Shown: positions 16,246-25,088, counted from the stretch's first letter. The stretch is 60,235 nt of DNA from Clostridium sp. CAG:594 (GCA_000434835.1 FR881467.1:1-60235); one strand, 5' to 3'. The notes: generated by a model from the sequence alone, not told the origin. Made by a program: numbers and translations.

Positions 16246-18402
16246 TTATTCTTTTATTAGTGATAATGACACTTTTTCTTTATCTTTATCAATCGCTATT
16301 ACGTAACAATCTACTATGTCACCTACGCTTAATAAATCAGATGGATGCTTAATGTAATCTTTAGAAATTTTAGAGATGTGAACTAAACCATCATTATGAA
16401 GTCCAATATCAATAAATGCCCCAAAATCAACAACGTTTCTTACGGTTCCTTGAAGTTTCATGCCTATGCTTAAATCGTCAATGGATAAAACATCACTCTT
16501 TAAAATAGGTTGTGCATAATCGTCCCTAGGATCCCTGTTTGGTTTTTGAAGACTTGATACAACATCACTTAAAGTATATACATCAGTACCTAACATACTA
16601 GCATATTTTTCTATATCTAATGAAGAAAGTTTATCAGATAAAGCATGCGTTCCAACGTCTTTTACATCAAATCCTAAACTTTTTAATAATGAAAGCGTAA
16701 TATCATAACTTTCTGGGTGAATGCTTGTTGCATCAAGTATGTTTTCACCTTCAGGTATTCGTAAAAAACCAATTGCTTGTTCATATACTTTGTCACTTAA
16801 AAGTTTCTTTTTCTTAATTTCTTCCCTAGATGAAATCTTTCCGTTTGCCTTTCTGTACGAAAGTATTTTATCAATGTTATTTTTCTTAATTCCAGATACA
16901 TATTTCAATAAAGATGGTGATGCAGTATTAATGTTTACACCCACACTATTAACTGCCTTTGATACAACAAAATCTAAACTTTCAGATAGCTTTTTACCTG
17001 CCACATCGTGCTGATATAACCCAACTCCAATACCTTCTGGAGGTACTTTAACAAGCTCTGATAATGGGTCTTGAAGACGTCTACCAATTGATACGGCACT
17101 TCTTTTTTCAACCGCTAAATCTGGAAACTCTTCTATCGCAATAGGAGATGCACTATAAATTGATGCCCCTGCTTCTGATACGATCACGTACTTACAAGGA
17201 ACGTTGTATTCTCTAATTAAGTCTGCGCAGAATTTTTCAGATTCACGTGATGCTGTTCCGTTTCCAATTGCTATTACATCGACATTGTATTTTTTAATTA
17301 ATGCCAAAATCTCGAGTTTACATTTTTTTATGCTTTCTTCATTAATGTTTTTTAAGAATGGCTTTATTACGCAAGAGTCTAAATAATCACCTGTTTTTGA
17401 GATAACCGCAATTTTGCAGCCATTAACGAATCCTGGGTCAAAAGCAAGAACAACTTTTTCTTTCATAGGCGGAGTAAGCAATAATGCTTCTAGGTTCTTT
17501 CCAAAGTTATCAATCGCAGAATCCGTTCCTTTTTCAGTTAAATCGCTTCTAATTTCTCTTTGAACTGAAGGAAAAATAAGTCTTTTATAACTATCTTCTA
17601 TCGCCTCTTTTATATACGAAGCACAAAAACTCTTTTCGTTTTTTATATTCTTCTTTTCTAAATATTCTATTATTTTTTCTTCATTTACATCTATTTTAAC
17701 AGTTATTACGTTTTCTTTTTCAGCTCTATTAATAGCAAGTATTCTGTGTGGTTTTATTTTGCTTACGGCTTCACTATAGTCATAATACATCTCATATGTT
17801 TTGTTTTCATCTTTAGCATTTTTCTTAATTTTAGTAACTAATGTGCCATATTTATACATGTTTGATCTTATGTATTTTCTGAAACTTGCATTGTCACTTA
17901 TCCATTCGGCTATTATGTATTTAGCACCTTCTAATGCACTTGTTTCATCTTTTACGTTTTCATTAATAAATTTTTCGGATAATTTTTTAATATCACCATT
18001 TGAAGGACAAGACATAATCATTTTAGCTAGTGGTTCAAGTCCGTTTTTAATTGCCTCTGTTGCTTTGGTTTTCTTCTTTTCTTTGTACGGTCTATAAAGG
18101 TCTTCTACTTCAACTAATTTTGTAGCATTTGTTATTTGTGATTTTAATTCGTCAGTTAAAAGTCCCTTTTCATCAATTAGCCTTATTACGTCTTCTTTTC
18201 TTTTAAGTAAGTTTACTTGATAATCGTAAGCATCACCAATTACTTTTATTTCTTCTTCACTAAGGCCACCTGTTTTATCTTTTCTATATCTTGCGATAAA
18301 AGGTATGGTATTTCCTTCACTTAACATTTGAAGGGTTACATTTACCTGATTTTCAGTTATGTTTAAATTTGTACTTATTTCTTTTACAATGCTTTCGTTC
18401 AT
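16246..18402 (-). CDS. tex: Tex-family RNA-binding protein
   Basis: Tex (YhgF) is a cytoplasmic nucleic-acid-binding protein of about 720 aa linked to transcription. The sequence shows the N-terminal helical part with FIARYRKDKTGGLSEEEI, the YqgF-like RNase H fold around VVLAFDPGFVNGCKIAVI, the helix-hairpin-helix part GVNINTASPSLLKYVSG, and a C-terminal S1 domain (MKLQGTVRNVVDFGAFIDIG). Every expected domain is present. The ATG at 18402 has GGAGG 7 nt upstream and is preferred to the ATG at 18420. Confidence 0.95.
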   Translation of the reverse strand: MNESIVKEISTNLNITENQVNVTLQMLSEGNTIPFIARYRKDKTGGLSEEEIKVIGDAYDYQVNLLKRKEDVIRLIDEKGLLTDELKSQITNATKLVEVEDLYRPYKEKKKTKATEAIKNGLEPLAKMIMSCPSNGDIKKLSEKFINENVKDETSALEGAKYIIAEWISDNASFRKYIRSNMYKYGTLVTKIKKNAKDENKTYEMYYDYSEAVSKIKPHRILAINRAEKENVITVKIDVNEEKIIEYLEKKNIKNEKSFCASYIKEAIEDSYKRLIFPSVQREIRSDLTEKGTDSAIDNFGKNLEALLLTPPMKEKVVLAFDPGFVNGCKIAVISKTGDYLDSCVIKPFLKNINEESIKKCKLEILALIKKYNVDVIAIGNGTASRESEKFCADLIREYNVPCKYVIVSEAGASIYSASPIAIEEFPDLAVEKRSAVSIGRRLQDPLSELVKVPPEGIGVGLYQHDVAGKKLSESLDFVVSKAVNSVGVNINTASPSLLKYVSGIKKNNIDKILSYRKANGKISSREEIKKKKLLSDKVYEQAIGFLRIPEGENILDATSIHPESYDITLSLLKSLGFDVKDVGTHALSDKLSSLDIEKYASMLGTDVYTLSDVVSSLQKPNRDPRDDYAQPILKSDVLSIDDLSIGMKLQGTVRNVVDFGAFIDIGLHNDGLVHISKISKDYIKHPSDLLSVGDIVDCYVIAIDKDKEKVSLSLIKE

Positions 18403-18454
18403 TTTTATTCCTCCACTCATATGATGTACCTATTTATTATAACAAAATAAGGTT

Positions 18455-18484
18455 TAAAAAACACTAACTTTTGGTGGTTAGTGT
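18455..18484 (-). terminator. terminator after the 105-aa membrane protein
   Basis: A perfect 8-bp stem (ACACTAAC with GTTAGTGT) and an 8-nt loop are followed by TTTTT on the minus strand. Confidence 0.8.
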
Positions 18485-18502
18485 AAAATTAAATTATGCA
18501 TA

Positions 18503-18820
18503 TTATATCTTTTTTCGCTTTACAAATACTCTTACAATATAATATAAGAAAACGGCCATTATAACTATGTATACCCATATTAATACGGTGTTAAAAATTC
18601 CCGTTGTATAATGATTTATAACAGACGGAATTGATGCTGGAATATATGTATTTATAAAATTTTTTATCTCTTTTATTGGAATAAATCCATTTATTAAGTT
18701 AAGAATTCTAAATAAAATATCTATCATTCCAAATCCAAACATATAAGTTTGAAACCTTTTTGAATATATTATAACAAATACTAACAAAACAATTAGCACA
18801 ACTAAATCTATGTAAGCCAT
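18503..18820 (-). CDS. small membrane protein
   Basis: A protein of about 105 aa with a hydrophobic N-terminal segment (IDLVVLIVLLVFVIIYS) and a C-terminal one (TVLIWVYIVIMAVFLYYIV), joined by an amphipathic middle with FGFGMIDILFRILN. The C-terminus is basic (VKRKKI). The ATG at 18820 has GGAGG 8 nt upstream; the ATG at 18835 overlaps that site. It is a single-gene unit with its own terminator. No family was recognised. Confidence 0.65.
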   Translation of the reverse strand: MAYIDLVVLIVLLVFVIIYSKRFQTYMFGFGMIDILFRILNLINGFIPIKEIKNFINTYIPASIPSVINHYTTGIFNTVLIWVYIVIMAVFLYYIVRVFVKRKKI

Positions 18821-18885
18821 AACATTATCCTCCATATACTATAAAAATAATAACATATTTTTAAAAAAGATACAATTTATTTTTA

Positions 18886-18965
18886 CAGTTGGAGAGCAAC
18901 TAAATTATTCGATTAGAAAAATAGTTTAAGCTGAAATGTAATAGTGGGTCTAGGGGTTTTGATTA
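18886..18965 (+). pseudogene. tRNA-Lys-derived remnant
   Basis: On the plus strand, CAGTTGGAGAGCAACT matches the D arm of the neighbouring tRNA-Lys with one deleted base. About 41 nt later AGTGGGTCTAGGG matches its variable-loop and T-arm start exactly. The order and orientation are those of a tRNA, but the anticodon arm is replaced by AT-rich DNA and both acceptor strands are missing. It lies opposite in strand to the intact tRNA-Lys, just past that tRNA's terminator. Confidence 0.6.
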
Positions 18966-18967
18966 AA

Positions 18968-18996
18968 CAAAAAAACAAGCCTTTAAGTAAAGCTTG
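18968..18996 (-). terminator. terminator of the tRNA-Val/tRNA-Lys unit
   Basis: The hairpin CAAGC-TTT...AAAG-GCTTG is followed by seven T on the minus strand, directly downstream of tRNA-Lys. Confidence 0.75.
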
Positions 18997-19010
18997 CTTA
19001 TTTCTTTAAA

Positions 19011-19086
19011 TGGTGGACTGTTAGGGATTCGAACCCTAGACCCACTGATTAAGAGTCAGTTGCTCTACCAACTGAGCTAACAGTCC
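19011..19086 (-). tRNA. tRNA-Lys (CUU)
   Basis: A complete cloverleaf on the minus strand: acceptor GGACTGT with ACAGTCC, D arm CTCAGTTGGTAGAG, anticodon loop CTCTTAA giving CUU, T loop GTTCGAATC and an encoded CCA end. Confidence 0.95.
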
Positions 19087-19149
19087 ATTTGAAAACTACT
19101 AATTCATTATAACACATTTTTTTAGTTTTGAAAATACTTTTTTTTAAAA

Positions 19150-19226
19150 TGGTGGACGCTATAGGACTCGAACCTATGACCCCTTGCTTGTAAGGCAAGT
19201 GCTCTAACCAACTGAGCTAAGCATCC
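19150..19226 (-). tRNA. tRNA-Val (UAC)
   Basis: A complete cloverleaf on the minus strand: acceptor GGATGCT with AGCGTCC (one G-T pair), anticodon stem CTTGC/GCAAG, loop CTTACAA giving UAC, T loop GTTCGAGTC and an encoded CCA. It is 63 nt upstream of tRNA-Lys and probably co-transcribed. Confidence 0.95.
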
Positions 19227-19376
19227 AAATGCAATAATATTTTACTACAATTACATCTAAATAGCAATAACTTTTTTAATAATGTTAGTAAAATAAGATT
19301 AACTTTAGTGGTTCTATATTTTTTAATTTCTTTCATTATCGTTAAAAAAAAATTATACAAAAGAAAAGATACGACT

Positions 19377-19751
19377 TTAATTAGTCATATCTCCAACATT
19401 TGGTATCCTAATAATCCATTTTGTATAACACTTAACGTATTCTTGCTTTTTTCCGTTTATAACAACGTCTTTGGTCGTTTTATAATAAGTAGTATCATTA
19501 GTTGAAATATCATCTTGCCTTTCCATACCAGTTGTATAAGCTATCAAAGGATGCCCAGATAAAGCTACAGAAAACCTTGCACAACCTTCTTCTGTAAAAA
19601 ATGAATACCATACAAAAGCAAGCATAAGAACCATTATTAGAATGTTTACTATTTTCATCCCAGTTTTTATAACAAAAATGACAAGTGCAATAATTGCTAT
19701 TAACGTAATCCATTTAGTTATATTTGCAACCAACATATAAATCAACTCCAT
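19377..19751 (-). CDS. small membrane protein with a C-terminal extracytoplasmic domain
   Basis: A 124-aa protein with two hydrophobic segments near the N-terminus (ITLIAIIALVIFVI and VNILIMVLMLAFVWYSFF) followed by a polar domain of about 70 residues containing two cysteines (EEGCARFS, YVKCYTKW). No family was recognised. It lies between the tRNA-Val gene and the restriction endonuclease-like gene, 49 nt from the latter. The 150-bp AT-rich gap on its other side (19227-19376) shows nothing I can identify. Confidence 0.6.
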   Translation of the reverse strand: MELIYMLVANITKWITLIAIIALVIFVIKTGMKIVNILIMVLMLAFVWYSFFTEEGCARFSVALSGHPLIAYTTGMERQDDISTNDTTYYKTTKDVVINGKKQEYVKCYTKWIIRIPNVGDMTN

Positions 19752-19800
19752 ATCTTCATTTATATTATACTAACATTGTATAAGTTTTACAACCAAAACT

Positions 19801-20553
19801 TTAATCTTCGTATGTGAAAACGTTATCAAATAATCTATTTATTCTGGTTTTAACTAACGAAAAGTTCATGTTTTTATTACCTCTTTTGGAAACTTTATCT
19901 TCATTTTTTACAGACCTTAACATAATATCTAGCTTAACAGTTCCATCTTCTAAAGACTTTAAAAACTGTTCAAATCCTTTATACTTAAGACATTTTATTT
20001 TGTAATATCTGTAAAATAAATTATCTTCGGTTTTCTTTTTACTTGCATATATAAGTGCTAGCCTGTCTAGTTTCACTTGTGCGCGGCTCTTTATGGTATT
20101 AAAATAGATAAAACACCTATCTTCTATGAAGTTCATGTTTATGTCATATATTTTTATAAAAATTTTTTCACCTTCATAGTCAATTTTTAATTCAAAATAA
20201 TATTTTTCATTAACGAGTACTTTTTGGTTTAATTTTAAATTTGCATATAAAGTCTTTTTTTGAGGTAATAAATTATCTATTTTTCCATACGTTTCCAGCA
20301 TATAGTTACTCTCAAATAAACTAGGGCCGTCAAAAGTTAATGAAAAAAGATTTATATTGTATCTGCTAAATCTAGTGGTGGTTTTAAGTTCTACGCCATT
20401 ATAATCCGGAAAGAACATACTATCCGGTTCTTTTCCAAGTAGATGTTCTAAGGTTAAACCGCAAGAGTTTTTTTCTTTACTAATGCTTTCTACGTATCCC
20501 CTTTCATTAAGTTTTAAAAATTCTTCTATTATTTTAAAAAATTCTTGTCTCAT
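19801..20553 (-). CDS. MvaI/BcnI-family restriction endonuclease, no methylase nearby
   Basis: A 250-aa protein matching the MvaI/BcnI type II restriction endonuclease family across most of its length. LTLEHLLGKEPDSMFFPD precedes the PD-(D/E)xK site PDYNGVELKT, with D50, E55 and K57. FELKIDYEGEKI, FNTIKSRAQVKLDRLALIY and GTVKLDIMLRS then follow the family order. Known members cut CC-centred sites as monomers. No methyltransferase gene is visible anywhere in the window, so it is either an orphan nuclease, one paired with a distant methylase, or adapted to another task. An AGGAG site precedes the start, and it is flanked by tRNA genes and tRNA remnants. Confidence 0.8.
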   Translation of the reverse strand: MRQEFFKIIEEFLKLNERGYVESISKEKNSCGLTLEHLLGKEPDSMFFPDYNGVELKTTTRFSRYNINLFSLTFDGPSLFESNYMLETYGKIDNLLPQKKTLYANLKLNQKVLVNEKYYFELKIDYEGEKIFIKIYDINMNFIEDRCFIYFNTIKSRAQVKLDRLALIYASKKKTEDNLFYRYYKIKCLKYKGFEQFLKSLEDGTVKLDIMLRSVKNEDKVSKRGNKNMNFSLVKTRINRLFDNVFTYED

Positions 20554-20584
20554 AATGAATCTCCTTTTTTTAGGTGTTATATTA

Positions 20585-20669
20585 CCAGTTGGTTAGAGCA
20601 AAAAAAGTCGAATTTTATGAAAATTATTAATTTTAATAATTTTTATTGGTCGTAGGTTCGTTCCACCAC
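20585..20669 (+). pseudogene. tRNA (CAU type)-derived remnant
   Basis: On the plus strand CCAGTTGGTTAGAGCA matches the D arm of the nearby CAU tRNA and GGTCGTAGGTTCG matches its variable and T arm exactly, ending in TTCCACCA like the CCA end. Between them is an AT-rich palindrome (AAAATTATTA with TAATAATTTT), and the 3' half of the T stem is deleted. It lies on the opposite strand, just past the terminator of the intact tRNA pair. Confidence 0.6.
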
Positions 20670-20670
20670 T

Positions 20671-20696
20671 AAAAAAACATCAGATTGCTCTGATGT
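20671..20696 (-). terminator. terminator of the tRNA-Met/Ile2 and tRNA-Leu unit
   Basis: A perfect 8-bp stem (ACATCAGA with TCTGATGT) and a 4-nt loop are followed by seven T on the minus strand. Confidence 0.85.
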
Positions 20697-20708
20697 TCTA
20701 ATTCTTAA

Positions 20709-20793
20709 TGGTGCGGGTAAAGGGACTTGAACCCCCACGGATTACTCCACTAGATCCTAAGTCTAGCGCGTCTGCCAATTTCGCCATACCCGC
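20709..20793 (-). tRNA. tRNA-Leu (UAG)
   Basis: A class II tRNA on the minus strand: acceptor GCGGGTA with TACCCGC, anticodon stem CTAGA/TCTAG, loop CTTAGGA giving UAG, a long variable arm (TGGAGTAATCCG) and an encoded CCA. Confidence 0.95.
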
Positions 20794-20799
20794 ACTTAG

Positions 20800-20876
20800 T
20801 GGTGGACCCTGTAGGACTCGAACCTACGACCGCCCGGTTATGAGCCGGATGCTCTAACCAACTGAGCTAAGGGTCC
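20800..20876 (-). tRNA. tRNA with CAU anticodon (elongator Met or Ile2)
   Basis: A complete cloverleaf: acceptor GGACCCT with AGGGTCC, anticodon loop CTCATAA giving CAU, T loop GTTCGAGTC and CCA. The G1-C72 pair and the lack of three G-C pairs next to the anticodon loop argue against initiator tRNA. The acceptor and T-arm sequence resemble Firmicutes tRNA-Ile2, whose C34 is lysidinylated, but Met cannot be excluded. Confidence 0.9.
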
Positions 20877-20961
20877 ATATAATTTTCTCATTGCTTTTAT
20901 ATATTATCATATTCTTTTAAGTTAATCAATATGATTAGATAAAAAAATTAATTTTTTTAAC

Positions 20962-20986
20962 AAAAAAACGACGATTACTCGCCGTT
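20962..20986 (-). terminator. terminator after the 141-aa gene
   Basis: An 8-bp stem (AACGGCGA with TCGTCGTT, one G-T pair) and a 4-nt loop are followed by seven T on the minus strand; it overlaps the stop region. Confidence 0.8.
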
Positions 20987-21400
20987 TTGTAACATATTTA
21001 ATAAATCAATCTTAAACTTATCCTTATCTCTGTTGGCTTTTGATATCATTACACCCTTATAAGCTTGAAGTTCTTGTCTATGACCTTCCGATAATAAAGA
21101 TTCTGGAGTAATGGTTTCAAGAATTATTGTATGAGAATTTTCACATACAGAATAATGCAAAACTATCTCCCCATGTACCCTAATAAATAAGTCGTCGGTT
21201 GGTAACTTTAATTCATAATTCTTTGTGTTTTCTTTACTATTTACACTAACTAATTTACCTAAAAAGTTTCCTTCCTTCATTTCAGGATAAAATTCGAATA
21301 CTAATTTTTTATAAGCAAGCATATTATACTTCTTAACAGAACGTTCAAGTTTTTTGAACTCATTTTCATTTAAGTATTCAAAAATATAAGATCCTTTCAT
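20975..21400 (-). CDS. conserved-looking protein of unknown function
   Basis: A soluble 141-aa protein, acidic and lysine-rich. It has an N-terminal helical part (FKKLERSVKKYNMLAYKKL), a central beta-rich part (LFIRVHGEIVLHYSVCENS) that ends in TIILETITPESLL, and a helical C-terminus. No motif was recognised. It has an unusually strong promoter (perfect -35 and -10) and a GGGGG-type ribosome binding site, so it is probably well expressed as a single-gene unit. Confidence 0.6.
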   Translation of the reverse strand: MKGSYIFEYLNENEFKKLERSVKKYNMLAYKKLVFEFYPEMKEGNFLGKLVSVNSKENTKNYELKLPTDDLFIRVHGEIVLHYSVCENSHTIILETITPESLLSEGHRQELQAYKGVMISKANRDKDKFKIDLLNMLQNGE

Positions 21401-21464
21401 AATTTAACCCCCTTCATCTAATTGGAATATCATCATTTATGCATATTACCCAATTGGTAGCAGT

Positions 21465-21493
21465 ATTATAGCATAAACGACAAGAAATGTCAA
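21465..21493 (-). promoter_or_regulatory. consensus promoter of the 141-aa gene
   Basis: TTGACA, 17 bp, TATAAT on the minus strand. The leader after it has two related elements, CCAATTGGG and CCAATTAG, whose role is unknown. Confidence 0.8.
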
Positions 21494-21587
21494 ATTTCTT
21501 TACACTTATGTTCTTTCATTTAAAATGATTTTTCAAAGAAAAGCAAAAAAATTATAAATGATATTTAATTAATATATATATCAACTA

Positions 21588-22397
21588 TTAATATTTTTTC
21601 TGGCACTTAGAGCAATAATATGTTCCTCTGCCACCAACCTTTTCCTTTATTATAATGCTACCACAATTATAACACTTCTCACCTTGTCTTTTATGAACCA
21701 TAAGATGTTCTTCAAAAGTACCTCTCTTACCATCTATATTTGGATAAGTTCCCTTATATTTTAATGAGTGTTCAAATACTTTCTTAGTATTATCAATTAT
21801 TTCCTTTAATTTTGGCTTAGTAAGTCTATCCGCATAACTCTTCGGATTAATTTTGGAAGCAAATAATATTTCATCAGCATAAATATTGCCAATCCCAGTC
21901 ACGTAGCTCTGGTCTAAAAGCATTTTTTTAATATCAGTGTGATGGGTTTTAAACTTTCCCTTCAAGTACTCTGGGGTTAAATTAGAATCAGTATACTCAA
22001 GTCCTAATTTTTTATCTAGAAAGAATTTTTCTAAATCATCTTTTTTAATAATTTCCATTTTTCCAAACAACCTTGGATCATTAAAGTGAAGAGAAAAATC
22101 ATCAAAATAGAAAATAACATAATCATGTTTATCCCTCTTCTCATTAAGAGGTAATAGATAAAATCTTCCTTCCATTCTAAAATGAATTATTATGTAATTC
22201 GAATCAAGTTCAAATAAAAGCCACTTTCCTCTTCTTTTTACATCCAAAACCGTTTGTCCTTCTGAACTTTTAATAAACTCATCTTTTTTATTATAAACTA
22301 TTTTATCTAAAAATACTTCTACCTTACAAATTCTTTTACCTATTAAAATCTTTTTTAAATCTCTTTTAGTTGTTTCAACCTCTGCTAATTCAGGCAT
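21588..22397 (-). CDS. fpg: formamidopyrimidine-DNA glycosylase
   Basis: Fpg (MutM) removes 8-oxoguanine and formamidopyrimidines by base excision and cuts the abasic site. The 269-aa product begins MPELAEVET, keeping the catalytic Pro2 and Glu3, although the usual Pro5 is Ala. It also has RRGKWLLFEL, DPRLFGKMEII, the helix-two-turn-helix QSYVTGIGNIYADEIL and a C-terminal four-cysteine zinc finger (CYNCGS...CSKCQ). It starts 20 nt after the polA stop, the common Firmicutes polA-fpg arrangement. Confidence 0.95.
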   Translation of the reverse strand: MPELAEVETTKRDLKKILIGKRICKVEVFLDKIVYNKKDEFIKSSEGQTVLDVKRRGKWLLFELDSNYIIIHFRMEGRFYLLPLNEKRDKHDYVIFYFDDFSLHFNDPRLFGKMEIIKKDDLEKFFLDKKLGLEYTDSNLTPEYLKGKFKTHHTDIKKMLLDQSYVTGIGNIYADEILFASKINPKSYADRLTKPKLKEIIDNTKKVFEHSLKYKGTYPNIDGKRGTFEEHLMVHKRQGEKCYNCGSIIIKEKVGGRGTYYCSKCQKKY

Positions 22398-22417
22398 CTA
22401 AACCCCACCTTTTTTAT

Positions 22418-24997
22418 TTATTTTGCATCATACCAATTATCGCCGGTTTCAATATCTACCTTAAGTGGTACATCTAATTTATATGCGTCATCCATGCATC
22501 TGTCTACGATTTCCTTTACCACATCTTCTTCATCTTTTAAAACATTAAAAATAAGTTCATCGTGCACCTGTAAAAGCATTTTACTCTTAAGCTTTTTCTC
22601 ATTAAATTCGTTATAAATATCAATCATTGCTTTTTTCAAAATATCGGCACTAGAGCCTTGAATTGGTGTGTTTAAAGCCATTCTCTCACCCTGCTGTCTT
22701 ATCATATAATTAGTATTATTAAGTTCATCAATTCTTCGTTTTCTATTCATTATTGTTGTAACATAACCCTTTTCATAAGCATCTTTAACAACACTATCCA
22801 TATATAGTTTAGTACCATTATAAGTTTCGAAATATTTATCGATGAAAGCCTTAGCTTCTTTAACTGATATCTTCAAATCTTCAGCAAGTCCGAAACTACT
22901 AATTCCGTATAAAATTCCAAAATTAACTGCTTTAGCTTGCCTTCTCATAAGAGGAGTTACCTCATCTTTTCCTACGTCAAAAATGTCCATCGCGGTGCGC
23001 GTATGAATATCCATATCATTTTTAAAAGCTTCTATCCAGTTTGGCACTTTTGAAAAGTGAGCGAAAACACGTAATTCTATTTGTGAATAATCGCTTGATA
23101 ATAAAACTGAATTTTCTTCAGGAACAAATGCTTTTCTTATAAGTTTGCCGTAAGTTGTTCTAATAGGAATATTTTGTAAATTAGGTTCAACAGATGATAG
23201 TCTTCCTGTTCTTGTAAGTGTTTGTGTATATATCGTATGAATCTTACCATCTTGTAAAATATTTCCTTCCAAACCAATTGTGTAAGTACTTTGAAGTTTT
23301 GTTAGCATCCTGTGTTCTAACACTAAAGGAACAATTGGGTGTCTATCACTATATTTTTCCAAAATTGATTTATCGGTTGAATAACCGTTTTTTGTTTTCT
23401 TTCCCTTACCAATCTCTAGTTTAACAAATAGTATTTCACCTAGTTGTCTTGGAGATGATATATTAAACTTTTCACCTGCAAGTTCGTATATTTTTTCACT
23501 TATTTCTTTAATTCTTCCTTCAATTTCGGTGTTCATACTATTAAGGACAGACTTATCTACTCTTATTCCAACATATTCCATATCACCTAAAACAATTGAA
23601 AGTGGCATCTCAATTTTTTCAAATAAGTATGTGCAATCTTCTTTTTTCATCTCTTCTTCAAGCTCGTTTTTTACTTCGTAGATAAACCTTGCTTTTGCAC
23701 ACACAAGTTCTTTTACTTTATTTTCATCAATTACTTTTGTCTTACTTATAATCTCATAAAATGGTATGTCATATCCAAACTGATTTGCCAAATATGCGAT
23801 GTCATCTTTAACGTTATAGTTTAGAAGATAAGCCGCAATCATTGGGTCAAATGAAACATTATCCACTTGATAGCCAAGTTTTTTTAGTAAAACGTAGTGT
23901 TTCTTTAAATCGTATGTGTATTTTTCTACTTTTGATATCTTCTTGATTGCACTTACTACAAGATCTTTTTTTATGTAATAAACCGTATTACCATCATAAA
24001 CAGACATTCCAAGTATTTGTCCTAAATGATAGTTTGTTTTGTCTATTTCTATATAAAATGAAACTGGAGATTTTAAGTTTTCCAACTCATTTACATCTTC
24101 TATTTCATTTATCAAAAGTTTCTCGTGACTTTTTTGAACTTTCATGTTTTTTAGAAAGGAATAAAACTCAAGATTTTCATACATTTTCTTTAAGGATTCC
24201 AAATTTCCATTTGTTATTTTTGTATCTTCAAGTCCAAAACCTAGTGGAACTTCTTTGTAAATAGTAACCAAATCCTTGCTTTCAAAAGCTTTGTCTCTTC
24301 CATTTATCAATTTGGTTGCAACAGCTCCTTTTATGTATGCCAAATTGTCATAAATAGCTTCTAAGCTTCCATATTCCTGCAAAAGTTTAAGAGCTGTTTT
24401 CTCACCAACTCCTTTAACACCAGGAATGTTGTCTGATGAATCTCCTTGAAGAGCTTTTATATCAATCATTTTTTCTGGTGTAAGACCATATACGTCAAAG
24501 AAAGTTTCTTTAGTCATCATTACATAGTCTTTAGGTTTAAGCATTTTCATAATAACTTTATCAGTTATAAGTTGAAGCAAGTCTTTGTCACTACTTACGA
24601 TTAATCCTCTATAATCATCACAATCGTCTATCATTTTAGATAATGTACCTACAATATCGTCTGCTTCATAGTTATCTATTTCAAACCATTTAATACCTAA
24701 ATTTGTAAGTATTTCTTTTGCAACTGGAAACTGCTGTTTTAATTCGTTTGGCATCTCTATTCTTCCAGCTTTATAATCCTCATATTTATCATGTCTAAAC
24801 GTTTTTCCTTTATCAAATGCAACAAGCATATATTCTGGTTTTTCATCATTTATTATTTTATTTATCATATTAACAAAGCCATATAGCGCATTAGTCGGAA
24901 AACCTTTAGAATTTTTCATAAAGTTTCCTTGGTATGCCGTGGCGTAATAGCTTCTAAATAACAAATTATTTCCGTCTACTAATATTACCTTTTTCAT
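22418..24997 (-). CDS. polA: DNA polymerase I
   Basis: PolA fills gaps and removes primers. The 859-aa protein has the N-terminal 5' nuclease (LVDGNNLLFRSYYA, YEADDIVGTLSK, GDSSDNIPGVKGVGEKTA), a 3'-5' exonuclease-like domain, and the polymerase domain with SSDYSQIELRVFAHFS (motif A), RRQAKAVNFGILYGIS (O helix) and VHDELIF (motif C). In the exonuclease domain the DxE of the first Exo motif reads YIEID without a clear match, so proofreading is probably lost, as in Bacillus PolA. AGGAG lies 7 nt upstream of the ATG. Confidence 0.97.
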   Translation of the reverse strand: MKKVILVDGNNLLFRSYYATAYQGNFMKNSKGFPTNALYGFVNMINKIINDEKPEYMLVAFDKGKTFRHDKYEDYKAGRIEMPNELKQQFPVAKEILTNLGIKWFEIDNYEADDIVGTLSKMIDDCDDYRGLIVSSDKDLLQLITDKVIMKMLKPKDYVMMTKETFFDVYGLTPEKMIDIKALQGDSSDNIPGVKGVGEKTALKLLQEYGSLEAIYDNLAYIKGAVATKLINGRDKAFESKDLVTIYKEVPLGFGLEDTKITNGNLESLKKMYENLEFYSFLKNMKVQKSHEKLLINEIEDVNELENLKSPVSFYIEIDKTNYHLGQILGMSVYDGNTVYYIKKDLVVSAIKKISKVEKYTYDLKKHYVLLKKLGYQVDNVSFDPMIAAYLLNYNVKDDIAYLANQFGYDIPFYEIISKTKVIDENKVKELVCAKARFIYEVKNELEEEMKKEDCTYLFEKIEMPLSIVLGDMEYVGIRVDKSVLNSMNTEIEGRIKEISEKIYELAGEKFNISSPRQLGEILFVKLEIGKGKKTKNGYSTDKSILEKYSDRHPIVPLVLEHRMLTKLQSTYTIGLEGNILQDGKIHTIYTQTLTRTGRLSSVEPNLQNIPIRTTYGKLIRKAFVPEENSVLLSSDYSQIELRVFAHFSKVPNWIEAFKNDMDIHTRTAMDIFDVGKDEVTPLMRRQAKAVNFGILYGISSFGLAEDLKISVKEAKAFIDKYFETYNGTKLYMDSVVKDAYEKGYVTTIMNRKRRIDELNNTNYMIRQQGERMALNTPIQGSSADILKKAMIDIYNEFNEKKLKSKMLLQVHDELIFNVLKDEEDVVKEIVDRCMDDAYKLDVPLKVDIETGDNWYDAK

Positions 24998-25061
24998 ATC
25001 AATTCTCCTATAAGTACATTATATCATGAATAGTGTTAAATTGAAATTTATTAAGGTTAGA

Positions 25062-25088
25062 AAAAGAAAAAAGAGCTTGTTTGCTCTT
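25062..25088 (-). terminator. terminator after the Asn-rich membrane protein gene
   Basis: A 6-bp stem (AAGAGC with GCTCTT) with a 6-nt loop is followed by TTTTTTC on the minus strand. Confidence 0.7.

Noticed and set aside
18886..18965. A functional intron-containing tRNA
   Set aside because: Acceptor strands and T-stem 3' half are missing, and bacterial self-splicing intron features are not visible in ~41 nt.
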